Shown: positions 31,217 through 41,285 of the stretch, one piece after another | Layout of the letters: every line of letters begins with the position of its first letter | Position numbering within the stretch: position 1 is the stretch's first letter | Source of the DNA: Hyphomicrobiales bacterium | GTDB taxonomy: Bacteria; Pseudomonadota; Alphaproteobacteria; Rhizobiales; Xanthobacteraceae | Assembly (NCBI GenBank): GCA_021323775.1 | Contig: JAJPKK010000326.1 | Coordinates: forward strand, 1-64,000 | Direction: 5' to 3' | DNA length: 64,000 bases | Position numbers and translations under genes: made by a program | The notes under the pieces: model-generated | What the model was told of the DNA's origin: nothing | The model's database searches: none | Seen by the model: only the letters and a program-made list of their open reading frames with translations

Positions 31217-31699
31217 TTACTGGAGCTGATCGGCGACCTTCTCAATTCCGGCCTTTGCGCACGCCTCTTCCTTCGGCTGTCCGCCGACCGCGCCGCTGAG
31301 GCCGACGCCGCCGATCGTTTCGCCGCCGGCATTGATCGGCATCCCGCCACCGAGCGGGATCACATCCGCGAGCATCCGCTGTCCCGTATTCCGGGTCTCG
31401 GTGTTTTGCGCCCATTGCGCAGAGGGCTGGCGGAACGTGCGCGCCGTATAGGCCTTGCGGCGGGCAAGCTCGATATTATGCGGATTGGCGTTGTCGCCCT
31501 GGAGGAAGACACGCAGTCGGCCGGCGCGGTCGACGACGGCTACCGAGGTTTGCGAGCCGCATTCCGCCAGCGCCGCTTCGGCGATCGTCAAGGCCATGCG
31601 AAGCGACACATCGCGCTGCATCAGGACCTGGGAGCTCGCGGCGGCGGGCGCAAGCATCGCTACTCCGACCGCAGCAGCGGCGACAAAACGAAACGACAT
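31217..31699 (-). CDS. GlcG/HbpS family heme-binding-like protein
   Basis: Signal peptide, ALTIAEAALAECGSQTSVAVVDRAGRLRVFLQGDNA...GGGMPINAGGETIGGVGLSGAVGG. Confidence 0.85.
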   Translation of the reverse strand: MSFRFVAAAAVGVAMLAPAAASSQVLMQRDVSLRMALTIAEAALAECGSQTSVAVVDRAGRLRVFLQGDNANPHNIELARRKAYTARTFRQPSAQWAQNTETRNTGQRMLADVIPLGGGMPINAGGETIGGVGLSGAVGGQPKEEACAKAGIEKVADQLQ

Positions 31700-31941
31700 G
31701 ACTCTCCTCCTTCTGAATTGCGAAATCATTCCGACCTGCGGTTATCGATTTTGGACGTATCCCGGCGAAGCCTATCCATCGCTTGCTCGCGCCACCCGCG
31801 GGCCTGACCGCGGGTCCATCCTCTTCGCATGAAGATGGATTGCCGGGTCAAGCCCGGCAATGACGCTCGACGAATGCCGCCGGGATCCGCGCTAAGATGC
31901 GAGGCGCATCCTGCAAAGCCATAGTTACCCGGAAATCGCCG

Positions 31942-33108
31942 ATGCACCAACCGTTCTCGCCGCACGAAACCTCAATTCGCGATGCGATCGCACGGCTCTG
32001 CGCGCGGTTCGACGACGCCTATTGGCTCGACAGGGACTGCACCGGCAGGTTTCCGGAGGATTTTTTTCAGGCCTTCGCAGCGTCGGGGTGACTGGGCATA
32101 TGCATTCCGGAAGCGTATGGCGGCGCGCAGCTCGGCATCACCGAGGCCGCCATCATGATGCAGATGATCGCGCAGTCGGGCGCCGGGCTCTCCGGCGCCT
32201 CGGCCCTGCACATGAATATTTTCGGGCTCAATCCGGTGGTGAAATTCGGCACCGCCGAGCAGAAGGCCCGCATGCTGCCGCCGCTGGTCGCCGGCCGGGA
32301 CAAGGCATGCTTTGCGGTGACCGAGCCGGATGCCGGGCTCGACACCCTCAACCTGAAGACCCGCGCCGAGCAAGCCGGCAACCGCTATATCGTGTCGGGC
32401 CAGAAAATCTGGATTTCGACCGCACAGGTCGCCACCAAGGTGCTTCTTTTGGCGCGCACCACCCCGGCCCACCAGGTGGCGAAACGGACCGAAGGCCTGA
32501 CGCTGTTCTATACCGACCTCGACCGCCGGTACGTTGACGTGCGGGAAATCGACAAGATGGGGCGCAAGGCGGTTGACTCCAACGAGCTGTTCATCGACGG
32601 GCTGCCGGTGCCGGTTGAGGATCGCATCGGAGAGGAAGGCAACGGCTTCAAACTCATTCTCCACGGCATGAACCCGGAACGCATCCTCATTGCTGCTGAA
32701 GCTGTCGGTCTGGGTCGCGCGGCGCTTGCGAAGGCGGTCGGCTATGCAAGCCAGCGCGAGGTATTCGGCCGGCCGATCGGGCGCAACCAGGCGATCCAGC
32801 ATCCGCTGGCGGCGTGCTGGATGGAGCTTCAGGCCGCGAATCTGATGGCGTTCAGGGCCGCCGCGCTTTACGATGCAGGCGAACCCTGCGGCGCGGAAGC
32901 CAACGCGGCGAAATATCTCGCGGCCGAGGCCGCGTTCAAAACCTGCGAGACGGCCGTCATGAGCCATGGCGGCATGGGCTATGCTAGAGAATTCCACGTG
33001 GAACGCTACCTGCGCGAGTCGCTCATCACGCGGATCGCCCCGGTGACGCCCCACATGATCCTGAATTTCATCGCCGAGAAGGTGCCGGGGTTGCCTCGGT
33101 CCTATTGA
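31942..33108 (+). pseudogene. Acyl-CoA dehydrogenase interrupted by one in-frame TGA (32089-32091)
   Basis: Same frame before and after the stop: FAASG-*-LGICIPEAYGGAQLG, where ACADs typically have GWLGI..PE.YGG; rest of ACAD intact. Confidence 0.85.
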
Positions 33109-33120
33109 GGAACTTGAAAC

Positions 33121-34080
33121 ATGCGAAAGGTTCTTGCCGTTGCGGCCGCGCTGATGGCCTCAGGGGCGGCGCATGCGCAGGATAGCTGGCCACAGCATGC
33201 GGTAACGCTGGTGGTGCCGTTCGGCGCCGGCGGCTCCGCCGATCTGACGGCGCGCATCATCTCCGCGCATTTGCAGGCCCGGCTGGGGGCCTCGTTCGTG
33301 ATCGAAAACAAGGGCGGCGCGGGCGGCAGCATCGGCGCAGGCTTCGTTGCCAAGGCGCCGAATGACGGCTACACGCTGCTGGTCGGCACCGTCAGCTCGA
33401 ATGCCGTCAACGCAGCGCTCTACACCAGGTTGCCCTACGATCTCGAGCGGGATTTTCAGCCGGTGTCGCGGCTGGTGCTGTTTCCCAATCTGCTGTTCGT
33501 CAATCCGAAGATTCCCGCCACATCGGTGGCCGAGTTGATCGCGTATCTCAAGGCCAATCCCGGCAAGGTGAACTACGGTTCGTCCGGCATCGGCACCTCG
33601 TCGCATCTCTCCTCAGTGATGTTCGCGCTTAAGACCGGAACCGAAATGACACACATTCCGTTCCGCAGCACCAGCGACGTTATCAACAACATGATCGGCG
33701 GACACATCGATCTCGGCATCGACAGCATGACGACCACGATCCCCTACGCACAGTCCGGCGCAATACGGGCGCTGGCGGTGACAACGCCGCGGCGCAGCGC
33801 CTCGATGCCCGATCTCCCCACCATTGGTGAAACGCTGCCAGGCTATGAAGCCACGGCGTGGCAAGGCCTGTTCGCGCCGGCCGGCACACCCCGGCCAATC
33901 GTCGATAAGCTCGCAGCGGAAGTGAAACGCATTCTCGAAATGCCCGACATAGCCTCCTCGCTCAAGGCCGTTGGCGCCGAGCCGGCGCCGATGCCGCCCG
34001 ACGCGTTTGCGGCCTTCACCCGCAGCGAACGCGGGAAGTGGAAGGAGGTCGTGAGAATTGCAGGCGTCCGCGTCGACTGA
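33121..34080 (+). CDS. Tripartite tricarboxylate transporter substrate-binding protein (TctC/Bug family)
   Basis: VTLVVPFGAGGSADLTARI, VIENKGGAGGSIGAGFVAKAPNDGYTLLVGT. Confidence 0.92.
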   Translation: MRKVLAVAAALMASGAAHAQDSWPQHAVTLVVPFGAGGSADLTARIISAHLQARLGASFVIENKGGAGGSIGAGFVAKAPNDGYTLLVGTVSSNAVNAALYTRLPYDLERDFQPVSRLVLFPNLLFVNPKIPATSVAELIAYLKANPGKVNYGSSGIGTSSHLSSVMFALKTGTEMTHIPFRSTSDVINNMIGGHIDLGIDSMTTTIPYAQSGAIRALAVTTPRRSASMPDLPTIGETLPGYEATAWQGLFAPAGTPRPIVDKLAAEVKRILEMPDIASSLKAVGAEPAPMPPDAFAAFTRSERGKWKEVVRIAGVRVD

Positions 34081-34104
34081 CGTCATAGGCGGTCCCGAAC
34101 GTCC

Positions 34105-36417
34105 ATGACCGTGGACCGAACTCAACCGGCGAACTCCTTTGTCGGCAGCGCGATCGAACGCATCGAGGATCTGCGCTTTCTCCGCGGCAAAGGCCAATAC
34201 GTAGATGACGTGAACCCGGCCGGACTGCTGCACGCGGTCATCGTCCGCAGCCCGATCGCGCATGGCCGTATTCGCGGAGTAGATTGCGCAGCCGCATTGG
34301 CGCGGCCGGGTGTGCACGCCGTCATCACGGCAACCGACATCGGCGCCGTCCCCACCATTCCGCTGCGGCAGGAGCAGCTTGACGTTTTCAGGCCCTTCGA
34401 GCAGCCGGTGATCGCAGTCGGCAAGGTGCGGTATGTCGGCGAACCTGTCGCAGTCGTGGTCGCCGAGACGGCGGCAGACGCCGAGGACGCCGCGGAGGCG
34501 GTCACGATCGACCTCGAGGAACTGCCGGTCATCGCAAATTGCGAGGCGAGCGCCGGCAGCGGGACGCTGCTGTTCGGGACCGCATCCAATCTCGCCGGCA
34601 CGCTGACCGCCGTGAAGGGAGATGCCGATGCAGCCTTCCGAGCTGCCGCCTACAGACGCCGCGAGCAATTCAAGGTGCAGCGGCACACCGCCGTGCCGAT
34701 GGAGCCGCGCGGTCTCGTAGCGGAATGGCAGGACGGCCGGCTGACCCTGTTCGGCGCCGCCAAGGTGCCGTTTCCCAATCGCCGCATCCTGGCCCAACAA
34801 CTCCGCATTGCCGACGACGCCGTCCGCATGGTCGAAAACGACGTCGGCGGCGGTTTCGGCGTGCGCGGCGAATTCTATCCGGAAGATTTCTTGATACCGT
34901 GTGCGGCGCGACTGGTCGGCCGCCCCGTGAAGTGGATCGAGGACCGCCGCGAGCATCTCATCGCCACCAATCACGCGCGCGACGTTTCCTGCACCCTCGA
35001 AATCGCCTGCAGCCGCGACGGCGCGATCCTGGCGCTGCGCGGCCATGCCAAGGCTGATGTCGGCGCCTATCTGCGCACCAACGGGGCGACCGGTGCGCGC
35101 AACACCGCGCAAATTCTCTCCGGGCCCTACCGCGTGCCCAATATCCGCATGGAAGTGTCGCTCCATCTCACCAACAAGACGCCAGTTGGCACCTATCGCG
35201 GACCGGGCCGCTTCGAGGCTGACTTTTTTCGCGAGCGGCTGTTCGACATGGCGGCGGGCGACCTCGGCATTGATCGCGTCGAGTTTCGGCGCCGCAATCT
35301 CATCGCGGAATGCGAGATGCCGTACGCGCTTGCCAAGGTGGTGGAGCTTGACCTCGACACCGCAACCGACAGCGGCGATTACCGCTCGACATTTGAGCGC
35401 TGCCTCACGGAAATCGGCTGGGCTGCCAAGGCGCCGCTGCAGGGCGAGATGGTCGACGGGCGTTACCACGGAACGGCGATCGGCTGCTACTTCGAAGGCG
35501 GCGCCTCCGGCCCGCGCGAGCACGCACGGCTGGTGCTTGAGAACGACGGCAGGGTTTCGGTCCACGTCGGCTCGTCGGCCAACGGACAGGGGCTCGAAAC
35601 CGCGTTCGCGCAGATTGCGGCCGACGCGCTTGAAATACCGATGGAGCGCATTCGCGGCGTCTTCCACGGCTCAACCGATCTCTTGCCGCAGGGCTTTGGC
35701 ACCTACAGTTCGCGTTCGATCGTGATGGGAGGCTCTGCCATCGCGGCTGCCGCAGCGAAATTGCGCGACATGATCCGCGCCGCCGCAGCACAACGGCTCG
35801 GCTGCAAACCGCGGGATGTCGACATTGTGGAAGATGGGGCGCGGGCACGAGACGACGGCTTGGGATTCGTTCCCCTCTCCGAAATCGCCAAGGCCGGCCT
35901 TGTGGCCGACGGCGCCTTTGCGAGCCCTCATCGCACCTACAGCTACGGCGCCCATGCGGCCCATGTGGCGGTTGACCCCGCCACCGGCCATGTGGAGGTG
36001 CTCGACTATGTGGCGGTCGAGGATGTCGGCCGCATCATCAATCCGGGAATGCTGCACGGCCAGGCCATCGGCGCCATCGTGCAGGGCCTCGGCGGCGCAT
36101 TTCTCGAACACTTGGCCTATGACGAGCATGGACAACTGCTCACCGGCTCGCTCGCCGACTACCTGATGCCGAGCGCCAGCGATTTTTCGGGCGTGCGCGC
36201 AATCGCGCTTGAGGAGAAGCCGGCGCCGCACAATCCGCTTGGCGCGAAGGGAGCGGGCGAAGGCGGCATCATTCCGGTCGGCGGCGTGATCGCCAATGCG
36301 GTCGCGGCTGCCCTGCGCCCCCTCGGGGTCGAGCCGCGCGAACTGCCGCTGTCGCCGCCGCGACTGTGGGAGATGATCGAGAAGGCGCGCCAGCAGCGGC
36401 GCATGGGTAGCTCGTAG
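34105..36417 (+). CDS. Xanthine dehydrogenase/CoxL-like molybdopterin-binding subunit, orphan
   Basis: VENDVGGGFGVRGEFYPEDFL, VGTYRGPGRFEADFF, GAKGAGEGG; no M/S subunit genes adjacent. Confidence 0.9.
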   Translation: MTVDRTQPANSFVGSAIERIEDLRFLRGKGQYVDDVNPAGLLHAVIVRSPIAHGRIRGVDCAAALARPGVHAVITATDIGAVPTIPLRQEQLDVFRPFEQPVIAVGKVRYVGEPVAVVVAETAADAEDAAEAVTIDLEELPVIANCEASAGSGTLLFGTASNLAGTLTAVKGDADAAFRAAAYRRREQFKVQRHTAVPMEPRGLVAEWQDGRLTLFGAAKVPFPNRRILAQQLRIADDAVRMVENDVGGGFGVRGEFYPEDFLIPCAARLVGRPVKWIEDRREHLIATNHARDVSCTLEIACSRDGAILALRGHAKADVGAYLRTNGATGARNTAQILSGPYRVPNIRMEVSLHLTNKTPVGTYRGPGRFEADFFRERLFDMAAGDLGIDRVEFRRRNLIAECEMPYALAKVVELDLDTATDSGDYRSTFERCLTEIGWAAKAPLQGEMVDGRYHGTAIGCYFEGGASGPREHARLVLENDGRVSVHVGSSANGQGLETAFAQIAADALEIPMERIRGVFHGSTDLLPQGFGTYSSRSIVMGGSAIAAAAAKLRDMIRAAAAQRLGCKPRDVDIVEDGARARDDGLGFVPLSEIAKAGLVADGAFASPHRTYSYGAHAAHVAVDPATGHVEVLDYVAVEDVGRIINPGMLHGQAIGAIVQGLGGAFLEHLAYDEHGQLLTGSLADYLMPSASDFSGVRAIALEEKPAPHNPLGAKGAGEGGIIPVGGVIANAVAAALRPLGVEPRELPLSPPRLWEMIEKARQQRRMGSS

Positions 36418-36424
36418 GGTTGGA

Positions 36425-36497
36425 GTACCGTCTGCAGCCTGCATTGAGCGAAGCGAAATGCGGGACCGGGCGCTCCCGGATGTCGCTTTGCTCCGTC
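36425..36497. repeat. Dispersed repeat, inverted relative to a copy at about 59.13 kb
   Basis: GCATTGAGCGAAGCGAAATGCGGGACCGGGCGCTCCCGGATGTCGCTTTGCTCC is nearly the reverse complement of the 59.13 kb sequence. Confidence 0.75.
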
Positions 36498-36500
36498 CGG

Positions 36501-37223
36501 CTACAGGACTGCAGTCATCAACTCACCAAGCCTTCTCTTCTGCGCCCCGTTCGCATCGAAATTTTCCGGCGCCAACCAGCGTTCGAAGGCCGCTTTGCGC
36601 GCTGGCCACTCGGTTTCCAGCATTGCGAACCAGGCGGTATCGCGGCTGCGGCCTTTGATGATCATGTGGTCGCGGAAAATCCCCTCGAAGGAAAAGCCGA
36701 GCCGCAGCGCGGCCCGCCGCGACGCCGCATTGAGGGCATCGCATTTCCACTCGTAGCGGCGATAGCGAAGCCCCTCGAAGACATACCGGGCCAGCAGATA
36801 TTGCGCCTCGGTGGCAAGGGGCGTGCGCTGGAGCGAAGGACCAAGCAGGATGTTGCCGACCTCGATGACCCGCATATCGGGTTCGATGCGCATCAGCGAC
36901 GCAAGCCCGCGGGCGCGTCCAGAAGGGTCCACGATCGCATAATAGAAAGGATCGCGCGCCTCTTCCCGCGAGATCAGCCAATCGGAGAACACCGCCGCGT
37001 CGGCAAACGGGCCGTATCTCATATAGGTCCAGATCTCGCGGTGGCCCGCAACGGCGTCCCACAAGCTTGCACGGTGACGCGCTGCATCGAGGCGCTCAAC
37101 ACGGCCATAACGCCCGGTCAGCGTGACGGCTTGCGGAAGCACGGCCGGCCGCGCATCGACGCGAAAACCGACCGGCTGACCAGTGTCCGGGTGAATGTCC
37201 GGCATTCCTCGAATCACTTCCAT
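36501..37223 (-). CDS. GNAT family N-acetyltransferase (RimJ/RimL type)
   Basis: IGNILLGPSLQRTPLATEAQYLLARYVFEGLRYRRYEWKCDALNAASRRAALRLGFSFEG-like pattern. Confidence 0.87.
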   Translation of the reverse strand: MEVIRGMPDIHPDTGQPVGFRVDARPAVLPQAVTLTGRYGRVERLDAARHRASLWDAVAGHREIWTYMRYGPFADAAVFSDWLISREEARDPFYYAIVDPSGRARGLASLMRIEPDMRVIEVGNILLGPSLQRTPLATEAQYLLARYVFEGLRYRRYEWKCDALNAASRRAALRLGFSFEGIFRDHMIIKGRSRDTAWFAMLETEWPARKAAFERWLAPENFDANGAQKRRLGELMTAVL

Positions 37224-37538
37224 GTCGTCGTGGCCGCGCAATGACAGCCCGCCGCGTTCCGCGGCGGGATCCCGTTGTCGCGGCCATCCATGTCTTGTCT
37301 GCGGCGCCTCGTAAGACAGGAGTGGCCGGGACAACCCCGCCATGACTTAGGGAAAAGCGGCTCGATACGACCAGGACCTGCTCCAGGGCACTGGTGGCGT
37401 CGCCTGTGGCCATGTGGAGACGTCGATACCAGGCCTCTCCCTTCGCCAAGCTCTGTGCGCCCGCCGTCGGGCACGGCCCATCCGTGGCGTTATGGCTTGG
37501 TAGTCGCGCGCTGTACCTTCATGTGGATGGCGCGCCGG

Positions 37539-37808
37539 TTAGGTTCGATCAACCTCGAAGCGTTCGCCGACCGGCATCCGATTCCAGATCGCCTGTCGAC
37601 CGGCGTCCGTGATCGTGACAAGCTCAATCTCGATCGTCTGTGTGCCAATTCTCGCAATGTCGGGCACCACTGTTGCGACTCCATTCAGCACAAGGCGGGC
37701 AATCAACTCATCCGTAAAGCCATAGGCGAGCATCAAGGTCTTGGCGATGCCGCGCGGAACGTCGGCAAGCCGTTGCAACGCACGGCATTCGTCGGGCGTC
37801 ATAGGCAT
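37539..37808 (-). CDS. Hypothetical small protein
   Basis: Short ORF MPMTPDECRALQRLADVPRGIAKTLMLAYGF..; plausible but no known domain. Confidence 0.5.
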   Translation of the reverse strand: MPMTPDECRALQRLADVPRGIAKTLMLAYGFTDELIARLVLNGVATVVPDIARIGTQTIEIELVTITDAGRQAIWNRMPVGERFEVDRT

Positions 37809-38546
37809 TCCCTCCCTTTGCAATTCTATTGAGGGAGATATTGCGCGCACCAACGGCGCTTTTGCAATTCCTGCGGCATTTAAAATCTATGACGGCAACA
37901 ATAGTTCTTGACGATACGCGCCGCTGAAACAACTTGGCGCAATCCAGGCGCCAGCAGTAAAATTAAAGCAGCGGCCAAGAGGCTCCAGCACCCTGCACAC
38001 TCACCCTTCCGATGCCGAGCGCCTTGGCAATGGCCGAGGCGCCGATGAACCTCATGGGCGAAGCCGCCGAGAGGGTTTACCGGGCGCTCGCTGATGCTGG
38101 ATTCGATGTTCTCACTTGGCTGGGAGCGCGATGAGGCGCGGGCGCGGCGCGGGGGCAACTCCGCGCTCCGTCTTGCGAGGCCACGTCGGCGCCCGGCGCC
38201 TCGTTGCTCTGTCGCTAGATAGCAAGAAACTAACTTGCTCGGACCGTGCCACAAACTCAATCACACCAACGGATTAGGACCTTTGGTGCCGGCGCGGCCA
38301 CAGAGTCGCGAAAGTTTCGTGCCCTGTAGGTCCGGCCAAAGCCCGGTGGCGAACTGAGAACAGGGAAAATAACAGGGAATTGGGAATTCCGAAAATCTGA
38401 GGCTATTCCGGTGCTCTTACTTATCTCCTGATAACCATGATAACTGAACCCATTATTATATGCCCCATCTAGGTTCTGTCAACTTTAGGTTGTTTTGGTG
38501 TTGTTTTGGTGTTTTGGTGCTCGAGCTGAACCAATGAAGTGAAGCA

Positions 38547-38942
38547 TTGTCGGCGATGACGCCCGACCCGCTGGTCCCCGCCATCAAGACGCATCAAGCC
38601 TTGCTCGGACGCGCGCCGCATCTGGCGGCGGCGGACGCCGCGTTCTACTCCGCCAACAACGAGGCCGGCGCGAAGGCGAGAGGCGTCAAACGCGTCTGCA
38701 TTCCCAATCGCTCGACCAAAAGCCTTGAGCGCAAGCGCGAGCAGAAAAAGCGCTGGTTCCGCAACGGCCAGAAATGGCGCACCGGCTGCGAGGGCCGCAT
38801 CAGCGTCGCAAAACGGCGACATGGCCTGCGCCGCTGCCGCTACAAGGGCTTCGTCGGAATGCACCGCTGGGTCGGCCTCGGCGTCATCGCCGACAACCTC
38901 ATCAATATCGGGCGCGCCATGAAAAAGCAGGCGGCTCCTTAA
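38547..38942 (+). pseudogene. Transposase C-terminal remnant
   Basis: Only the C-terminal part: FRNGQKWRTGCEGRISVAKRRHGLRRCRYKGFVGMHRWVGLGVIADNLINIGRAM (ISNCY-like); no N-terminus or IS ends seen. Confidence 0.65.
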
Positions 38943-39215
38943 GCCGTCACGACACCATCAAGTTTGTCGCCCCGCTGACCCGACGCGGTTTTGCCTTGTC
39001 TGCGCTATTGACCACAATGCCCGCAAACATCAATTTTGCGCCGAGCTAAGCTGGACGTTGAAGGGGCGATGCCATGTCCTGCTCCAGTATTTCGTTGAAG
39101 CGCCGAAACGGCTATTCGTCCAGCCGAAAAGTAAGGATTGGACTGGAGCTCAGTTCGCAAGTTAGGGTCCATCCAGAATGCTTGGAAAGCGCGACTAAAT
39201 GAGAGCGCAAATGCA

Positions 39216-41264
39216 ATGCTTGAACTCGCAGTGACTTTCAATCGGAGTCTCGACCGGCTGACAGCAAGCGAGCAAGCGCTCGCGAAGCAGACCGTGTTCG
39301 ATTACATGACCGATCCGACACGGCCGGGACTTTCGCTTCATCGCATCGACCGCGCCCGCGACAAGCGGTTCTGGACTATCCGCTCCGGCCTCGATCTTCG
39401 GATCGTCGTTTTGAAGGAAGGAGCGCGGTCGCTCTTCTGTTACATCGGCCACCATGACGACGCTTACAAGTGGGCAGAGGGACGGCGCTTTGAAGTGCAC
39501 CCGGTGACCGGGGCTGCGCAGATTGTCGAATTCGAAGAAGTCGTCCGGAAGGAAATCCGGGTTGTCCAGCAAGAGGCCGTACGGCCAGGGCTTTTGGCAG
39601 GCGAGACGCCTGAGTATCTCCTCAGCGTCGGCGTACCTGAAAGTTTCATCGACCTCGTGCGCAGTGTCGATGAAGATGGCCTGCTCGAACTTCTTCCGCG
39701 CTTGCCCGAGGAAGCCGGGGAGGCGCTGCTCAATCTCGCAGCGGGCCATCGGCCGGTTCCTGCTACGGCGCTTGCGAAAATTCCTGCGGTCGATCCTTTT
39801 GATCATCCGGATGCGCAGCGCCGATTCTGGGTGGTCAGCGATCAGGAGCTAGTCGCTCAGGCCCTAGCGAAGCCGTGGGCCGAATGGCTGGTGTTCCTGC
39901 ATCCCTCCCAGCGGGCTGCCGTCGAGCGGAACTTCAACGGTCCCGCACGCGTGTCGGGCACAGCGGGAACGGGGAAGAGCGTTGTTGCCATGCATCGCGC
40001 GGCCCGCCTCGCGCGTGCGCCTGAAGGCGGGCGAGTGTTTCTTACAACGTTTTCGAAGGCTTTAGCGGGAAGGCTCGCGGAGGGTATGGATACGCTGCTG
40101 GGCCGGGCTTCGGATGCGCGTGCCCGTGTGGAGGTCGAGCATTTGCATGCTTATGCCCACGCTCACGCCTCGCGGCTCGAAAGGCCAGGGATTGCAGATG
40201 GTCCAACCATCGACGCCCTGATCAGAGCGGCGCGCGGGAATCTTGACACCGCTTTCGATCATGACTTTCTTCGCGCGGAATGGGACGCCGTCATCGACTT
40301 CTGGGGCGTTTCCTCATTTGAGGACTACCGCAATATTCCGCGTGGCGGCCGGGGCGCCGCATTGCCGGTGGCAGTGCGCCGTCGCTTGTGGGATGTCTTC
40401 AGCGCGGTGCGGCAAGGCCTTGCGTCACGCAACCTTCTTACGTTCGGCGACATCTGCGACGTGCTGCGGCAGCGTATTGAAAGGGATGGAACGCGGCCGT
40501 TCCGTCATGTCATCGTCGATGAAGCCCAGGATTTCGGGCCCCGTGAGATGAAGCTGGCCGCCTCGCTCGCGCCGCCTGGATCCGTGTTCTTTGCCGGCGA
40601 TGTCGGCCAGCGCATCTTCCGGTGGCCGTTTTCCTGGACGGCGGCCGGCATTGATGTCCGTGGCCGCTCCCTGCGCCTCAAAGTGAACTATCGCACGAGC
40701 GCAGAGATTCGCCGCTTTTCGGACCGCTTGCTGAAGGCCCGCATCACCGATGTGGACAACGAGATCGATGACCGCCAGACCTCATCCCCGCTGCATGGAC
40801 CGGATCCGGAAATCAAATCGGCTCCTGATCTCGCTGGCGAGATCGATCTTCTGGTGAACTGGCTCACGGCGCTGCGGGAGCAGGGGACGGCGCCCGGTGA
40901 AATCGCCATTTTTGCCCGAACCAGGAAGGCCCTTGAGCAGAGGGCGTTGCCCGCGCTGAGGCGCTGTGCGCTTTCAGGCGCTTGGCTTTCGCCGGATCAG
41001 AAGGTGGTAACGGGGCACGTCAACCTCGGCACGCTCCACGCAGCGAAAGGACTGGAGTTTCGCGCCGTAGCCGTGGTCGCGTGCGACGATTCGCAGCTTC
41101 CGCTGCGCGTCGCCATGGGCATGGCGAGAGATCAGGATGCCAAGCAGATCGTGGAGCAGCGTGAATTGAGCCTTCTCTATGTCGGCTGTACGCGGGCCCG
41201 CGAGCGCTTGCTCGTGACCTGGTCGGGGCAGCCCTCCCGGTTTCTGGAGAGCAAGTCGGCCTGA
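39216..41264 (+). CDS. Fusion: RelE/ParE-like N-terminal domain plus UvrD/Rep-like SF1 helicase
   Basis: N-term LAVTFNRSLDRLTASEQ...LHRIDRARDKRFWTIRSGLDLRIVVLKE...CYIGHHDDAYKWAEGR; helicase SGTAGTGKSVVAMHRAARL (Walker A), VIVDEAQDF (Walker B), LLYVGCTRARERL (motif VI). Confidence 0.85.
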   Translation: MLELAVTFNRSLDRLTASEQALAKQTVFDYMTDPTRPGLSLHRIDRARDKRFWTIRSGLDLRIVVLKEGARSLFCYIGHHDDAYKWAEGRRFEVHPVTGAAQIVEFEEVVRKEIRVVQQEAVRPGLLAGETPEYLLSVGVPESFIDLVRSVDEDGLLELLPRLPEEAGEALLNLAAGHRPVPATALAKIPAVDPFDHPDAQRRFWVVSDQELVAQALAKPWAEWLVFLHPSQRAAVERNFNGPARVSGTAGTGKSVVAMHRAARLARAPEGGRVFLTTFSKALAGRLAEGMDTLLGRASDARARVEVEHLHAYAHAHASRLERPGIADGPTIDALIRAARGNLDTAFDHDFLRAEWDAVIDFWGVSSFEDYRNIPRGGRGAALPVAVRRRLWDVFSAVRQGLASRNLLTFGDICDVLRQRIERDGTRPFRHVIVDEAQDFGPREMKLAASLAPPGSVFFAGDVGQRIFRWPFSWTAAGIDVRGRSLRLKVNYRTSAEIRRFSDRLLKARITDVDNEIDDRQTSSPLHGPDPEIKSAPDLAGEIDLLVNWLTALREQGTAPGEIAIFARTRKALEQRALPALRRCALSGAWLSPDQKVVTGHVNLGTLHAAKGLEFRAVAVVACDDSQLPLRVAMGMARDQDAKQIVEQRELSLLYVGCTRARERLLVTWSGQPSRFLESKSA

Positions 41265-41285
41265 ACCGCTGGCCCGCCCCCGCCC

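Noticed and set aside
33613-35667. 684-aa minus-strand ORF opposite the CoxL-like gene
   Set aside because: Shadow ORF of a clear molybdopterin-subunit gene.
38270-38460. Possible tRNA attachment site at the left island edge
   Set aside because: I could not build a tRNA cloverleaf or find a matching direct repeat on the right edge.
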